Assembly: GCF_003576645.1 (NCBI RefSeq)
Contig: NC_044925.1
Span: 9,303,869-9,367,868, forward strand
DNA: 64,000 bases
Direction: 5' to 3'
Source: Ipomoea triloba
Lineage: Eukaryota; Streptophyta; Magnoliopsida; Solanales; Convolvulaceae
Made by a program: the position numbers and the translations under genes. How positions within the stretch are numbered: position 1 is the first letter of the stretch; each line of letters starts with the position of its first letter. The notes beneath the pieces were generated by a model. That model was not told the origin of the DNA. It made no database searches and worked only from the letters and a program-made list of their open reading frames with translations. Below, piece after piece: positions 33,141 to 43,954 of the stretch.

Positions 33141-33433
33141 GGCCAACCATAATTGATCTTTGATCTTGGGTGTTTTGATGAACTAAGTCTTTATGGTCAT
33201 TTTATTGCCAGATTATGTCATTGTCTATATGCTCATTATTATGCCATTTGCCAAAACTGAATTATGCCATTTACCAAAACAATATGCCATGCTTTATATG
33301 CTCATAAGGGTGCCAGAACATGTCATTTGCCAAAACAGAATCATTCACTGTCAAATTGAACATAGCATAGTATCAGGATTGGTTACAATAGTGAAATACT
33401 ACCACTACCACTAAGTTTGTAATCCTAATTCAG

Positions 33434-33970
33434 CTAGAAAAGCTTGGGAGTTTGTTCATATGTATTCACCCAAGCCTTCAAACAAAGAAGGCAAACTACA
33501 ATTCCAACTGCAAACCCATAAAAGAATTGCAATTTAGACTCCAACTTCATCTTCTTAACCACACCATTTTGTTTTTCAATTGCAGTTTGTAGCCTTTGAA
33601 TTTCATTGTCCTTCTTATCCAACTTCTTCAATAGCCCTCTAATAACTCTTGATACATGCTCGGTGACATCGGAGTCAATCCATTCAAAATACCAGCAATT
33701 GCCATTACCCTATGTAACAAACATACAAAAAAAACAAAAAAAAAAAAAAAACAAAACAAAACAAAAATTCAAATTTGCCTCATTGTATTCTGACAAATGG
33801 AATTAACAAAAAAAAAGTTCAAATTTTATACTTACTCCATAATGCGGACAAGCTCTATATCTCTTCCCTGGATTCGCATTACTCCACGACGTCTTCACTG
33901 GAGCCACTTCCCCACACCAACAGCGCACTTTTGGCAGCCATTGTGTTGACCCAATAGAGCTTGAAGACAT
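33434..33970 (-). CDS. GRF-type zinc-finger protein with C-terminal transmembrane segment, MULE-borne
   Basis: Two exons, 33970-33836 and 33709-33434, GT-AG intron, give an intact 136-aa protein. Residues 17-57 form a GRF zinc finger: CWCG, TSW, NANPGKRYRACPHYG, then CWYFEWID in exon 2. Residues about 66-100 (GLLKKLDKKDNEIQRLQTAI, EKQNGVVKKMK) look like a coiled coil. Residues about 106-125 (QFFYGFAVGIVVCLLCLKAW) are one membrane span near the C-terminus. GRF fingers bind nucleic acid in several plant and animal proteins; the function of this small tail-anchored form is unknown. Exon 1 lies inside the right TIR, so its promoter is also TIR sequence. The gene converges on the transposase, and the same pair is found in the old MULE at 4959-11470. 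Confidence 0.85.
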
Positions 33971-34285
33971 TGTCGACCGAGCTTGGAACGGCTTCTTGTT
34001 CAATATTAGCTTGGACCTTGGAGTTTGACCACGCTGCTGCTGCGGGTTAGGGCGGAAATGGTAGACCAGGCGGAAGAAAGGGGGGAAAGTGAACTTTAGT
34101 ATATTCACTCCAATGTGAAATTCCGCTTTTGCCCATGGTATAAACGGTGTCAAGCCAATAATCTAATAGAAGGACTAAATTGAAAACCGTCTCAATAATT
34201 GAGGGACCAAATTTGTTCAAATTGAAAGATAGGGATAACATTTCAAATGTGATAATGATTGGGGGACCAAAAGTGCTTTTTCCCC

Positions 34286-35024
34286 TATTAAAAATAAACA
34301 GCTATTAGTAGTTTACTTTCTAATGTGGACCATTGTTTATAGAATAATTTGTTGCTAATGTGGACCATAGTTCATAGAATAATTTGTTGTAAATTAATCG
34401 TTGGTTCATAGAATTTATGTACCCAATGAATAATTTGTTGCTAATGTAGACCATAGTTCATAGAATAATTTGTTGTAAATTAATCGTTGGTTGATTTTGG
34501 AGATGAATTTATGTACCCAATGAATTCAACAAATTTGCATACCTGCTGGGTGCTGCGTATATAATCATATCCAACGAAGGAAGAGTTATTGTTCTTGTGT
34601 GACAAATTAAAGAGAATGTGTATAGCAGATGACAATTCTTTTTGTCAATGTTTTTTTTTTTTTCTTTTCTTTTCTTTTTTGTTGTGAATCCAAGTAGTTG
34701 TAGTCTGAGGGGGGCTCTGAGGATTCCCCGAGAGAGAGAGAGAGATTGTGAACTAAAACATCATATCCCCCAGTGGAAGTGCATATAAATAATTACAGTT
34801 CCCTTGTGATTTGAAGATTTGTATTATATCTTACAACACTAATCTAGAGGCTAGAGCTGTAACATTCATTCATTCATTCACAATTAGATGTGAGGTGTGA
34901 GGTGTGAGGTGTGAGAAAGAATAACCCGACTGTCCCGTCATGCTGTGCTGTGTTGTGTTGTGTTGTGTTGTGAAGCCCAATTGTAGGTTTCCTCAAACCT
35001 CTCAACTTGGGTTTGGGTATTTAG
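34286..35024. repeat. NAL1 downstream region with short tandem duplications
   Basis: A segment of about 130 bp (AATTTGTTGCTAATGTGGAC, ATAGTTCATAGAATAATTTG, TTGTAAATTAATCGTTGG) is duplicated between 34315 and 34530. Microsatellites follow: (AG)n at 34730-34745, GGTGTGA repeats at 34888-34912 and GTGTT repeats at 34945-34972. This interval should contain the NAL1 3' UTR, but no polyadenylation signal is clear. Confidence 0.6.
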
Positions 35025-38000
35025 TTATCTGGACAAGTCATGAAGCCAAGCCAACTGAGATTCCGAAAGCTTTCTTCTCTTCACTTCAGGTTCACCTAAC
35101 TGCAAAGAAACAGAGAACTCTTCGTTACCCGACCTATGGCTATGGCCATTTTTCGATTCAACTCTTTCCCCCTTCTGTCGGTGCACTGGAGATGCGTCAG
35201 CGATGCTCGGAATGAACTGGTGCTCAATACTACTGGGAATGGGAGGTGCTTCACTTCTGCTCTGAATCTGAATCTGGAATTCGTGTACATGGGGTGGGAT
35301 TAGTCCTCGCGCCTCAAAATCGCCATCAATGGGAACTTGTTGGATGTTTAGATCAAGTGTTTCAAAGTTCTCCTCCTCGGCTTTCTCTTTCAAAGCAGCA
35401 GCAACTCCTCGCTCACCAGGGGATGACTCAGCCACAGTAGACCCGATTCCCACTTGTGATGCAGCATTTCTCTGCTCTTCTAGTGCAGCTATTTACCAAA
35501 ACACCAAAACTACTATTTAATTAAGAAAGAAAATGAAATTTATAAACTTGCAGCATCAGTTTAACAGCCTAAATTCAAAAATCTATGTATGTATATACAC
35601 ACCTTGAAGACCTTCATTGGATGTAACTAGATCGAGTTCAAGGAGATCAAGGAGGCGGCCCAAGTCAACCCCACTCGTCCAATTCTCTGGAGGTTGACCA
35701 ACTTTCAGTTTTAACCGACCTCGATTAGCTGTTCCGCCCCATATGATTCCAACAGGTCGTGCCTTCTCTCCATTTTTACCAGTCAGAAGAATGAGGCTAC
35801 CACTATCACCTTCAAGATCAAATGTCAGTTGGTTTTCACCAACAACAAGAAAGTCGGTGAAGAAACATATTCCTTTTACATCATTATACTCTAGGGCGTA
35901 GGCCATTATAGTCCCTGTGGTCAACCCCGAGCTCCTCCCAACTTTCACCACTTGCCTGCCAATCAGGCTACCAATGGGAGCCTGAAGGTCTATTTTATTC
36001 ACATTGCCAATCTCACCTATGCCTTTCACACATGTAGTCACACTGGACATGCCAAAATCTTCTGCAAAAGGAATGAAAGCTCCATCTGCCCTTACAAATG
36101 TTTCTGTAGGAACAAGCATGTTAGGAACAAATTTGTACAAGCCATGCACAATTGGATTTATAAATTATAATACACAAAAGCTTTAGAAAGTACAGCTAAA
36201 GCCCATACACTCTACATAACAAGTATGAATCACACAATTGGAATCACTAGAAAAGGAGAGACTTGGCATTGTCGTAAATATTCCATTCCAAAAATGGAAG
36301 GTTCAACACAATTGAGATTTTTTTTTTTTTTTTTTTTTTGAAATTGGAAGCAGTTACTAATTCATGAGTTGGCATGTACAAAATGAAATCTTCACTGCTT
36401 TTCTATTAAGCTTATCATCTTTGTTTAATAAACGATTCGCTACTAAGGGATTTTTTTTTGTGAACATGCTAGAGCTGACTCCTATACATACATACATATA
36501 TATAGGAGAGGATTCAGGTGAGAACACCTCCCCTGTATAAAGTGTGGACACATCCACACCTTCCATCTTAAGAAATCAAAGGCTAAGATCTTACTGTTAC
36601 TAAACTTTCAAGTTTACTACTAACCTGTGCTTTTTTTTTACTAAAACCCTCAATTATTGATGAACCTTGCCAGACGACTGAGATCAGTCCTCTCTTTTTA
36701 TAGGAGGACCAGGTTCTCATTTGAACCTGCCCCTATATATATATATTGATGAAATCAATTCAATTTCTTTACTACTTATTGTTGAAACCCTAAGCCCTTT
36801 TAAGAATGGGCCCATTAATTTAATAGTCTATTCTTGTATAAATAGGAGATATTTGTGCAGTTTTTAGTAGAGAATACAATGGATCCTTTATTCTTCACAT
36901 GGTATCAAAGCCTAAACCCTAAATAACCTTTTTGTTACCCTGGTCGCCGCCACCTTAGTGCTGCCGCGACCGTTTTCTCGTTCTGACATCTGCCTTGTGG
37001 TTCTTCTCCCAAACCAACACCACAGGCCTAACCGGAACCTCGTCGCGAGCCTGGTGCTGGGATTTGTGTTAGATTGCTGTTGAAGTGGTGGAACCGCAGC
37101 CGGAGGATCGGGTGGCATGGGTGAGTCAACAGAAACCTCAATAGGCAAAAGGCTACACTCAAATTTTTGGTTTGGATTACACTGATACTTTTTCTCCTGT
37201 AGCTAAAATTGCATCAGTTCGATTACTTCTATCTTTGGCAGCCATAAGTCATTGGGCCTTACATCAGTTGGATATCAAGAATGCTTTTCTACATGGCGAC
37301 CTTCAAGAGGAGGTTTATATGGAGCAACCACCCAGGTTTGTTGCTTAGGGGGAGTCTGGTATGGTATGTAAACTTCGCCGCTCCTTATATGGCTTAAAAC
37401 AATCTCTATGGGCTTGGTCTGGGAGTATCTCTTCAGTCGGTTCCAGACCAAGTATTTGGGCAAGCTAAAGTATTTTCTCGAAATTAAAGTAGCCCAGTCT
37501 AGCAGTCGTATAGTCATTTCTCAAAGAAAGTATGCGATGGATATTTTAGAAGAAACTGGTATGTTGGATTGTAGACCTGTGGATAATCCACTGCCTGACC
37601 GAGAACGATACAGGAGGTTAATTGGAAAATTGAATTATCTTACAATCAATCTCTTTTGCAGTGAGTGTTTTGAGTCGGTTTCTTGAGAAGCCTTGTGATA
37701 CCCATTGGGATGCTACTGTTCGGGTTCTAAGGTATATCAAGAGATCACCCGGGCAAGGTTTGTTATATGAAGATAGAGGACATGCTCAGGTTGTTGGATA
37801 TTCTGATGCAAATTGGGTTGGTTGTCCATTTGACATATTGTTGGATATTCTGATGCAGATTGGGTTGGTTGTCCATTTGACATGCGTTCTACTTCGGGTT
37901 ATTGTGTACTCATTGGTGGTAATCTCATATCTTGGAAAAGTAAGAAGCAAGATGTTGCTGCCAGGTCCAGTGCTAAAGCTGAATACCGGGCCATGGCCCT

Positions 38001-41000
38001 TGCCACGTGTGAGCTTATGTGGCTGAAGCATTTACTACAAGAATTGCAATGTGGCAATGTTGCTCAAATGACACTAATATGTGACAACCAAGCAGCTCTA
38101 CACATCTCCTCAAATCCTGTTTATCATGAGAGGACTAAACACATCGAGGTTGATTGCCACTTCATCAGGGAGAAGATTGTGTCAGGGTGCATTAAAACCA
38201 GCTTTGTCAATTTTACAGATTAGTTAGCTGATGTCCTAACAAAATCTCTTAGAGCTCCTAGAGTTGAGTATATTTGTAACAAGCTTGGAGCATATGATTT
38301 ATACTCTCAAGCTTGAAGAGGAGTGTTGAAACCCTAAGCCCTTTTAGGAATGGGCCCATTAGTTTAATAGTCTATTCCTACATAAATAGGAGATATCTGT
38401 ACAGTTTTTAGTAGAGAATACAATGAATCCTTTATTCTTCACACTTACTGCGGTGATGAAGAATGAACTTCTCACTATATTTATTCCTTTTTCTACTTCT
38501 TCCAAGTGCAGGATAACCCAAAGGGGTTGTGGGTGTTTTTCAACCAACTGGGGCTCTCCCCTCACCACTGACCACCCCCATGAGGATGTTTTATAGGGTT
38601 CATAACTACTCTTACTACAGAACACTTACCTAGCCAATGCTTAGCTCTGGTACACAGTAACATCATTAACCTAAAAATTCTCACATCGCAAAAGATTTTG
38701 AACTGGGCAGCTAGCCTAAAAGATTGCAGCCAATAGAGTCCTGCATAATATAATATTGCATCCGTGTGTTGTGTGTGTGTGTGTTGGGAGGGGTCAACGA
38801 GTTAAAAGCACATCCTCCAACAACATTATCTAGGAACTGAGGGTATTACAGTTTTCTCTATTTAGAGGAAAGTGAAGTGAGGGAAGAGAAACAATATCGC
38901 TTCAAAGCTGTTTAATATTGAGAGGACGCTATACTCTATCCAAAACAGATGATGTTGCTTCATGTTAGTGTAGTGAGCTTATAGTGCATGGGTGCGAGCA
39001 AATAGTGCATGTTACCAAATTGGTTGTAAGCATATTACTGGCATTATAGAGTTTAAACTTTACCTGGGTTCATTCCTGCAAACATGCCGTACCAAAGATC
39101 ATCAGTTATGAATGATGTTGCTCTCTCTACAGCACCCAAATACACTCCAGGTCCAAGGCTTGGCGGCAAGGGATGAAACATTTTCTGGCTTGGGTAATCC
39201 AAGTCAACTGCTACATGCCGATTAGTGAGAAAACCAACCTGCCGGTTTCCTGTCCGACTTTTAACAATAGCACCCAAAGTTCCATAAGTCTCTTGACTTG
39301 CCACCTGATAGAGCATAATTAGGTTAACCAAGCTAACAGTTGGTGGCATGGAAATAAATATGTTATGGCAGACGTGAAATTGAGTTATTGAGACCATTAT
39401 AGTTGCTCAGATTTAGTGACAAAATAATGGAAAGTCAGGCCACTTCAAAGCTCAAACAGTTGGGGCACATTCACTAGTACAGTAAATACTTCCAGGAAAA
39501 ATGGAAAAGGTTTGATGTTCAAAAGAAACTATTTCCCAAATAAGAAACAAAAGCTCTGTTTTCCATTTCTCCTTAAAAAAAAAAAAAACTAATCCTGACT
39601 TCCTGAGAACACCAAGCCACCACTCCCACCACAACCCAAACTGGTTTTCTTGAATCAAGAAAATAATTAAAAATTCGAATGCATATGTTTGTTTCCTATA
39701 ACTACATAGACCCTTATGTTTTCAAGATCCTAACTGTGCCACTATTTTTCCTTTTCCTCAATGTAGTGGAAAGGTTCATGATCAGTTACTCCTTCTATGG
39801 TAGTGCAAACACACATCTCTTTCTTGCCTTTTGGCGGTACTGATACTGTTTTGGGTTTTGGTAATTCATAATTTTTCTACATACGTTACGCAGATATTTG
39901 ACATGGATCGGAAAAGCTGTAACCTTACAGCTATTTTTACAAAGAGTTATATTAGAATACTAAGAATAGGATGTTAAATGGTTCATCTGTTCTTCTGTTT
40001 TACGTTAGTCTAAGAATATTCTTGGTCACCAATCGATTAAAAGAGAGAGAGACAGAGAGAGTTTATCAGTAAACAATAATTTTATTGTTGATTTTCTGAA
40101 CAGCTATCCAATTTTTAAACTAAATGCCTTTGAAAAAAAAAATAACAAAATATAAACAGAAAATATTGTGTTCTGTTTCTTGGAAATAAAAGACAAAACC
40201 AGGTGGCAGGTTTGTTTTGTTAACTCATGATATAACTACCACCTACGTTTTAGAGTCCTTTCTTGCTCCTTACTCTTAGTTGGTAGTCCCTTGAGGGTGT
40301 TTATCAAGGTTTCTGATTTCAGTCTCCTAAATGATCACGAAGGAGCCAAGGGCAATAAGGCAATAGTGCTTGCCCTAATAGCATACTGAAGATAAAGAAA
40401 GTTCCACCACACAGAGGAGAATCATTGATGAAAAAAGCATTGAGAAGAAATCACCTGAGACCCAGAACCAATGCAAGGGTCACTTCCACGCAAGCCATCC
40501 ACGAGTTCATTGTACAATTGTTCCTTTGGGGTAGCTGCAGGTGCACCGTAGTAAGAGAACTCAACAACATCAACGTCACACCATATGCCCCCTGGTCCCT
40601 AGTCAATTACGTATTGAATATACTCAACTTTCATAACATTCACAGTAGGATGGATGAGTTTCTAAAATTTTAACACATATCTCAATGTTCTTCAATGTTA
40701 TCTCCACACAACTAATTCAGATTTCAATGTAGGTATGTTCTCTCTAGAATCAAGATTAACAAGGAAAAAAAGAAAAAAAACAATATAACATGAGAAATGA
40801 GAATACAAGCTCTAGACAAACACTTACCCACTAGAATCATTTAAATAATTCAACCATGACTTTAGGACAGTATTACCAAAAGTAAAAACTGAGAAATGTA
40901 TAACTTAAAACCTCAAGATAGGCTGGGAGACATTCGACACAGCTCAGACACTGCCTGTTGACTTTTCTGGCAACGAAGACAAGAATAGCAGGTATTTCTG

Positions 41001-41394
41001 TCAAAACACCACGCCTGATGCGAAATCCAATTGCTGTTCCAAGACTAAACCGGCGAAGGATTTTGCTATGAAATGCCCTAATGGTCATAAGATCAAGCAA
41101 TGTCGTAGCTTGTTGTCCAGATGGAAGCCGTCCATGAGTTTCAGGTAGAACCCTCTTCTGAAGGTGTCCAAAGTAATTTGCCCTCTCAACAGCATCCAAC
41201 CGGCTAGGCCATGAAAAGTAAGCTGCATTGCTCTCTGGGATCTGACTACTTGATGCAAAGGCTTGTAGTGATGGAGGACTTGTTGAAGGCAGATTCATAT
41301 GATTGCAACAATTTCTTTCCAAATCTAAAGCTGATTCCTCTGATTGTGCAGATCCGGAATGATTGAATCTCAAATCCAGCTTTGCCCTCTCCAT
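35025..41394 (-). CDS. NAL1: NARROW LEAF 1-like trypsin-fold protease
   Basis: Coding exons, minus strand: 41394-40912, 40598-40455, 39304-39064, 36103-35603, 35488-35025. They join in frame to 610 aa with GT-AG introns; rice NAL1 is about 580. Conserved landmarks are [60 protein letters not shown] and [18 protein letters not shown]. The catalytic residues are His239 in [12 protein letters not shown], Asp296 in [10 protein letters not shown] and Ser390 in [11 protein letters not shown] basic KRRK cluster at 593-596 is a likely nuclear signal. In rice NAL1 controls leaf width, vein number and auxin-related growth, and is reported to act on TOPLESS-type corepressors. Intron 3 (about 3 kb) holds a Copia and a MITE. 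An AG acceptor just upstream of the ATG (CAG|GAAAGCTGAAAG) suggests a 5' UTR intron. Confidence 0.94.
36490..36748. mobile_element. MITE in NAL1 intron 3, flanked by (TA)n
   Basis: The left end ATATATAGGAGAGGATTCAG, GTGAGAAC matches the inverted right end TATATAGGGGCAGGTTCAAA, TGAGAAC. The ends are about 27 bp and lie directly against TA-repeat DNA on both sides. The roughly 250-bp interior has no coding sequence. The superfamily is not resolved because a TA target site inside TA repeats hides the duplication. Confidence 0.65.
36780..38443 (+). mobile_element. Internally deleted Ty1/copia element in NAL1 intron 3
   Basis: The 120-bp LTRs (36780-36899 and 38324-38443) start TGTTGAAACCC and end TTCTTCACA. 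They differ at 8 positions, all transitions. The TSD is CTTAT/CTTAC. The PBS TGGTATCAAAGCC is at 36900-36912 and a purine tract GCTTGAAGAGGAG precedes the 3' LTR. The 1.4-kb interior keeps only RT and RNase H remnants. About 7 percent LTR divergence marks it as clearly older than the intron-6 element of LCAT4. It lies opposite to NAL1 transcription. Confidence 0.92.
37170..38320 (+). pseudogene. Copia RT/RNase H remnant
   Basis: Fragments in changing frames read [60 protein letters not shown], then [20 protein letters not shown] and [13 protein letters not shown]. Gag, protease, integrase and the RT catalytic YVDD box are absent. A 47-bp duplication with one mismatch (37791 and 37838) breaks the RNase H frame, and several stops are present (for example at 37347 and 38221). 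Confidence 0.85.
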
Positions 41395-41960
41395 CTTTCA
41401 GCTTTCCTGAACAATCTTAGTTAAAATTTATTCAACTCAGCAGCTAGCTAAAAGGTTCCAAGAAAAGTTTCAAGTAGAGCAAGAAAACAAAATATTATTC
41501 CTCTTACATCATAAACTCCCATGTTTAATGTGATCAATCTGCAAAATTCTTATACATTGTACATTAATTTATATACATAAAATTATATAGAAGAATGATT
41601 TCTGAAAATTACAACACAATGATAAAACAGACACTAATCATACCAACTCCATACCACAAGTTATAGAATTGATCCATTTCATAAAAATCACTGAAATGCA
41701 TATTTGGAATTTGCATAAACAACTAATTTGAGGAACATACAATAAAACTAGACCTTGAACCTATTATAAATATTAAACAAGCATAGTAAAACACTAACGA
41801 CAATATTCAAAGATACGAATGGAACGAAAACCAATAAAATGAAGTTTGCTTCGGAACGCAGATAAGAGTTATAAAAATGTTGCAGCTGTTTTGCACAGAA
41901 AATCAATACAGCTGAAACAAGCTAACACCTGAAACACTAACATAGTTTTAATATATACAT

Positions 41961-41999
<39 letters not shown>

Positions 42000-42300
42000 G
42001 AGAAAGTCAATTCATGAAACAGAAATTTGAAGGCTCGTGGAACGTGCTTAGAAACTGAACATAAGATTAGCTTAGAGAAATAGAAAGAAAAAAATTAAAA
42101 AGGGAACTAACCAAAACCCATATTCGAGAATAGATAAAAACTGAACCTTTGAATGGAATTCAATGGAAAACTAACCAGTCATCAATGATAGAGCTGTAGA
42201 AAGCCGCTTAAAGAAATTCATGCCCTAAGCAAGCAGTCATCGATGAAGCTCTTGAAGAGCCATTTATAAAATCAATCAATGGAAATGGGTGCGTCGATCA
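41395..42300 (-). promoter_or_regulatory. NAL1 5' UTR (probably with intron) and promoter region
   Basis: The region upstream of the NAL1 ATG holds an AG acceptor 13 bp before the ATG, an (AG)n microsatellite at about 41966-41998, and leader-like sequence near 42130-42260. The 5' UTR donor could not be fixed. No TATA box is assigned. Confidence 0.4.
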
Positions 42301-42480
42301 ATACTTCAATAGACCCATATTGCCACTCTGCATTTTATCAAGAAATAATTGTTTTCTGACCCTTTTCTGTATATGTGTGGCAATATGTTATAGGAAGGGA
42401 GGGGGTTATTTCCAGAAACTGGAAAATATTTTTATTTATTTATATATATATATATACATAGAGAGAGAGTAGAGTTCATG

Positions 42481-42757
42481 TGTGGCCGCGCCTTTCCGTG
42501 CAGTCGGTGCAGTTTACACTACTCAATGTTAAAAATGCACTGCACAAATATGCACTATTATGACAGATCGCCAAAAAACACACCACTAGGTATAAAAAAT
42601 TACACCACACAGTATTGAGAAATGCACAATTAGAAACAGGAGAATTATGAGGTGTTTTATGCATTTTCATTGTGGTGCGTTTCTTAACTTTGAGTGGTGC
42701 GTTTCTTAATATTGAGTGGTGTAAACCGCACCGACCGCAAGAAAAGGCGCGACCACA
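42481..42757. mobile_element. MITE with 50-bp TIRs, near (TA)n tracts
   Basis: The left end TGTGGCCGCGCCTTTCCGTG, CAGTCGGTGCAGTTTACAC is matched by the inverted right end TGTGGTCGCGCCTTTTCTTG, CGGTCGGTGCGGTTTACAC. Similarity is about 88 percent over 50 bp. The 277-bp element has no coding capacity. TA-repeat tracts lie at 42441-42458 and 42770-42789, just outside. No clear TSD. Confidence 0.8.
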
Positions 42758-42800
42758 TTTGAATAGAAATATATATATATATATATATACATTAAGAAAA

Positions 42801-43101
42801 GTTAATATTATATAAGTCCTCCGAGTACATTAATTTTGCCACGTTTAGTCCTACACTTTCAAATTCACTATTCGTGATCCTTCAAACTTTCAAATTGTTA
42901 TCATCCATTATCCAAGTTAACCACCAATGGTTCATCAACTATCAAATTATAATCATTCATAATCCTTCTAGGACTATGAGTGATTAACTTGGACTACGGA
43001 GGATAACAATTTGAAAGTCGAATGATCATTAATAATTAATTTGAAAGTTTATGATTAAACGTGACAAAATTGCTATACTCGAAAGACTTCAGAGTATTAA
43101 C
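42801..43101. mobile_element. MITE with long TIRs
   Basis: The left arm GTTAATATTATATAAGTCCT, CCGAGTACATTAATTTTGCC, ACG pairs with the inverted right arm GTTAATACTCTGAAGTCTTT, CGAGTATAGCAATTTTGTCA, CG. Arms extend at least 65 bp (to CTTTCAAATT). The interior is also partly self-complementary. Flanks (TTAAGAAAA and TCTAAAAAA) only weakly suggest a 9-bp duplication. Confidence 0.7.
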
Positions 43102-43954
43102 TCTAAAAAAAATTATGTCTTTGCTAGATTTTACTAGTCTGCTATTGTCTGGTAGATTTATAAAAGAAGTATTTGTTTAATTAGGTGAGTTAATATTTCT
43201 TTTTGGTGTCACTGTCAGTCTTTCTTTATTTTCTTCTATCTGCCCACTCATATTTTCCACTCATCAACACTTCTTGGGGAGGAAAGGGTTTGATTTAAGT
43301 GGAACACTTCAAGAAAAAAATATATCAATTCTTGGATACCATTGATATCAATTTTGGTGGGGAATTTACGGGCCATCCTTTTTTGCTCCCAAAAGTTGCA
43401 TACTTCGGTGGCACACATTTAAATTTGTAATATATTATATAAATAAGAAAATATATTTCAGTAATAAAATTTATTTGGGAAAGACTCCTTGCATATTCTA
43501 AATGTAAATTCATAAGTTTTAATAATTACACTATTGCATAGTAACAACATTTTTGTTTACTTAAGGTACACATTTAAATACTACCTTTGTCATTTAAAAG
43601 AAAAAAAAAAACCTTTGGGTTGCTTCTTCAATATTGCATTTTGGTCTTTTCAAGGAAAAAGGCAAAAAGAAACTAAGATTTTATATGATGGGCTAACACT
43701 TTTGGTCTACTATAATGTTTACTTTATCAGGATATAATAAATACATTTCTTTCATTTTTGTTCTTTTCAATCTTGTTGGGTATCGATTGAGTTGGCTGTG
43801 TTCAGCCCTTGCTCGATTCAAAACGTGGTGATGTCACTTACAATATAATGGAGCGATGTAGTTAAATGGTTAATGTCCACCTATTTATCACCAATTGGTT
43901 TTAAGTAGATATGACAACCAAATAGCTAAAAAATTCTGTTGTTAAGTAGATATG
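43102..43954. other. AT-rich spacer without recognisable features
   Basis: No coding similarity, inverted repeat or LTR signature was recognised. The stretch probably includes the truncated distal side of the LTR element that starts at 43955. Confidence 0.5.

Larger units (their letters stand above)
30542..34285. mobile_element. Mutator-like element with 414-bp TIRs and 9-bp TSD TATTAAAAA
   Basis: The left TIR (30542-30955) and right TIR (33872-34285) are each 414 bp, start GGGGGAAAAGCAC or GGGGAAAAAGCAC and are highly similar throughout. A perfect 9-bp duplication TATTAAAAA flanks the element (30533-30541, 34286-34294). It carries a transposase gene on + and a GRF zinc-finger gene on -, converging. 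The transposase lacks its N-terminus and has two 1-base shifts in homopolymers, so the copy is probably non-autonomous. The sharp TSD and long similar TIRs suggest fairly recent movement. It sits between LCAT4 and NAL1. Confidence 0.96.

Noticed and set aside
37791..37884. Tandem duplication in the NAL1-intron Copia as another 42-bp event
   Set aside because: The period is 47 bp and the copies differ, so it is an ordinary old duplication and not part of the 42-bp series.
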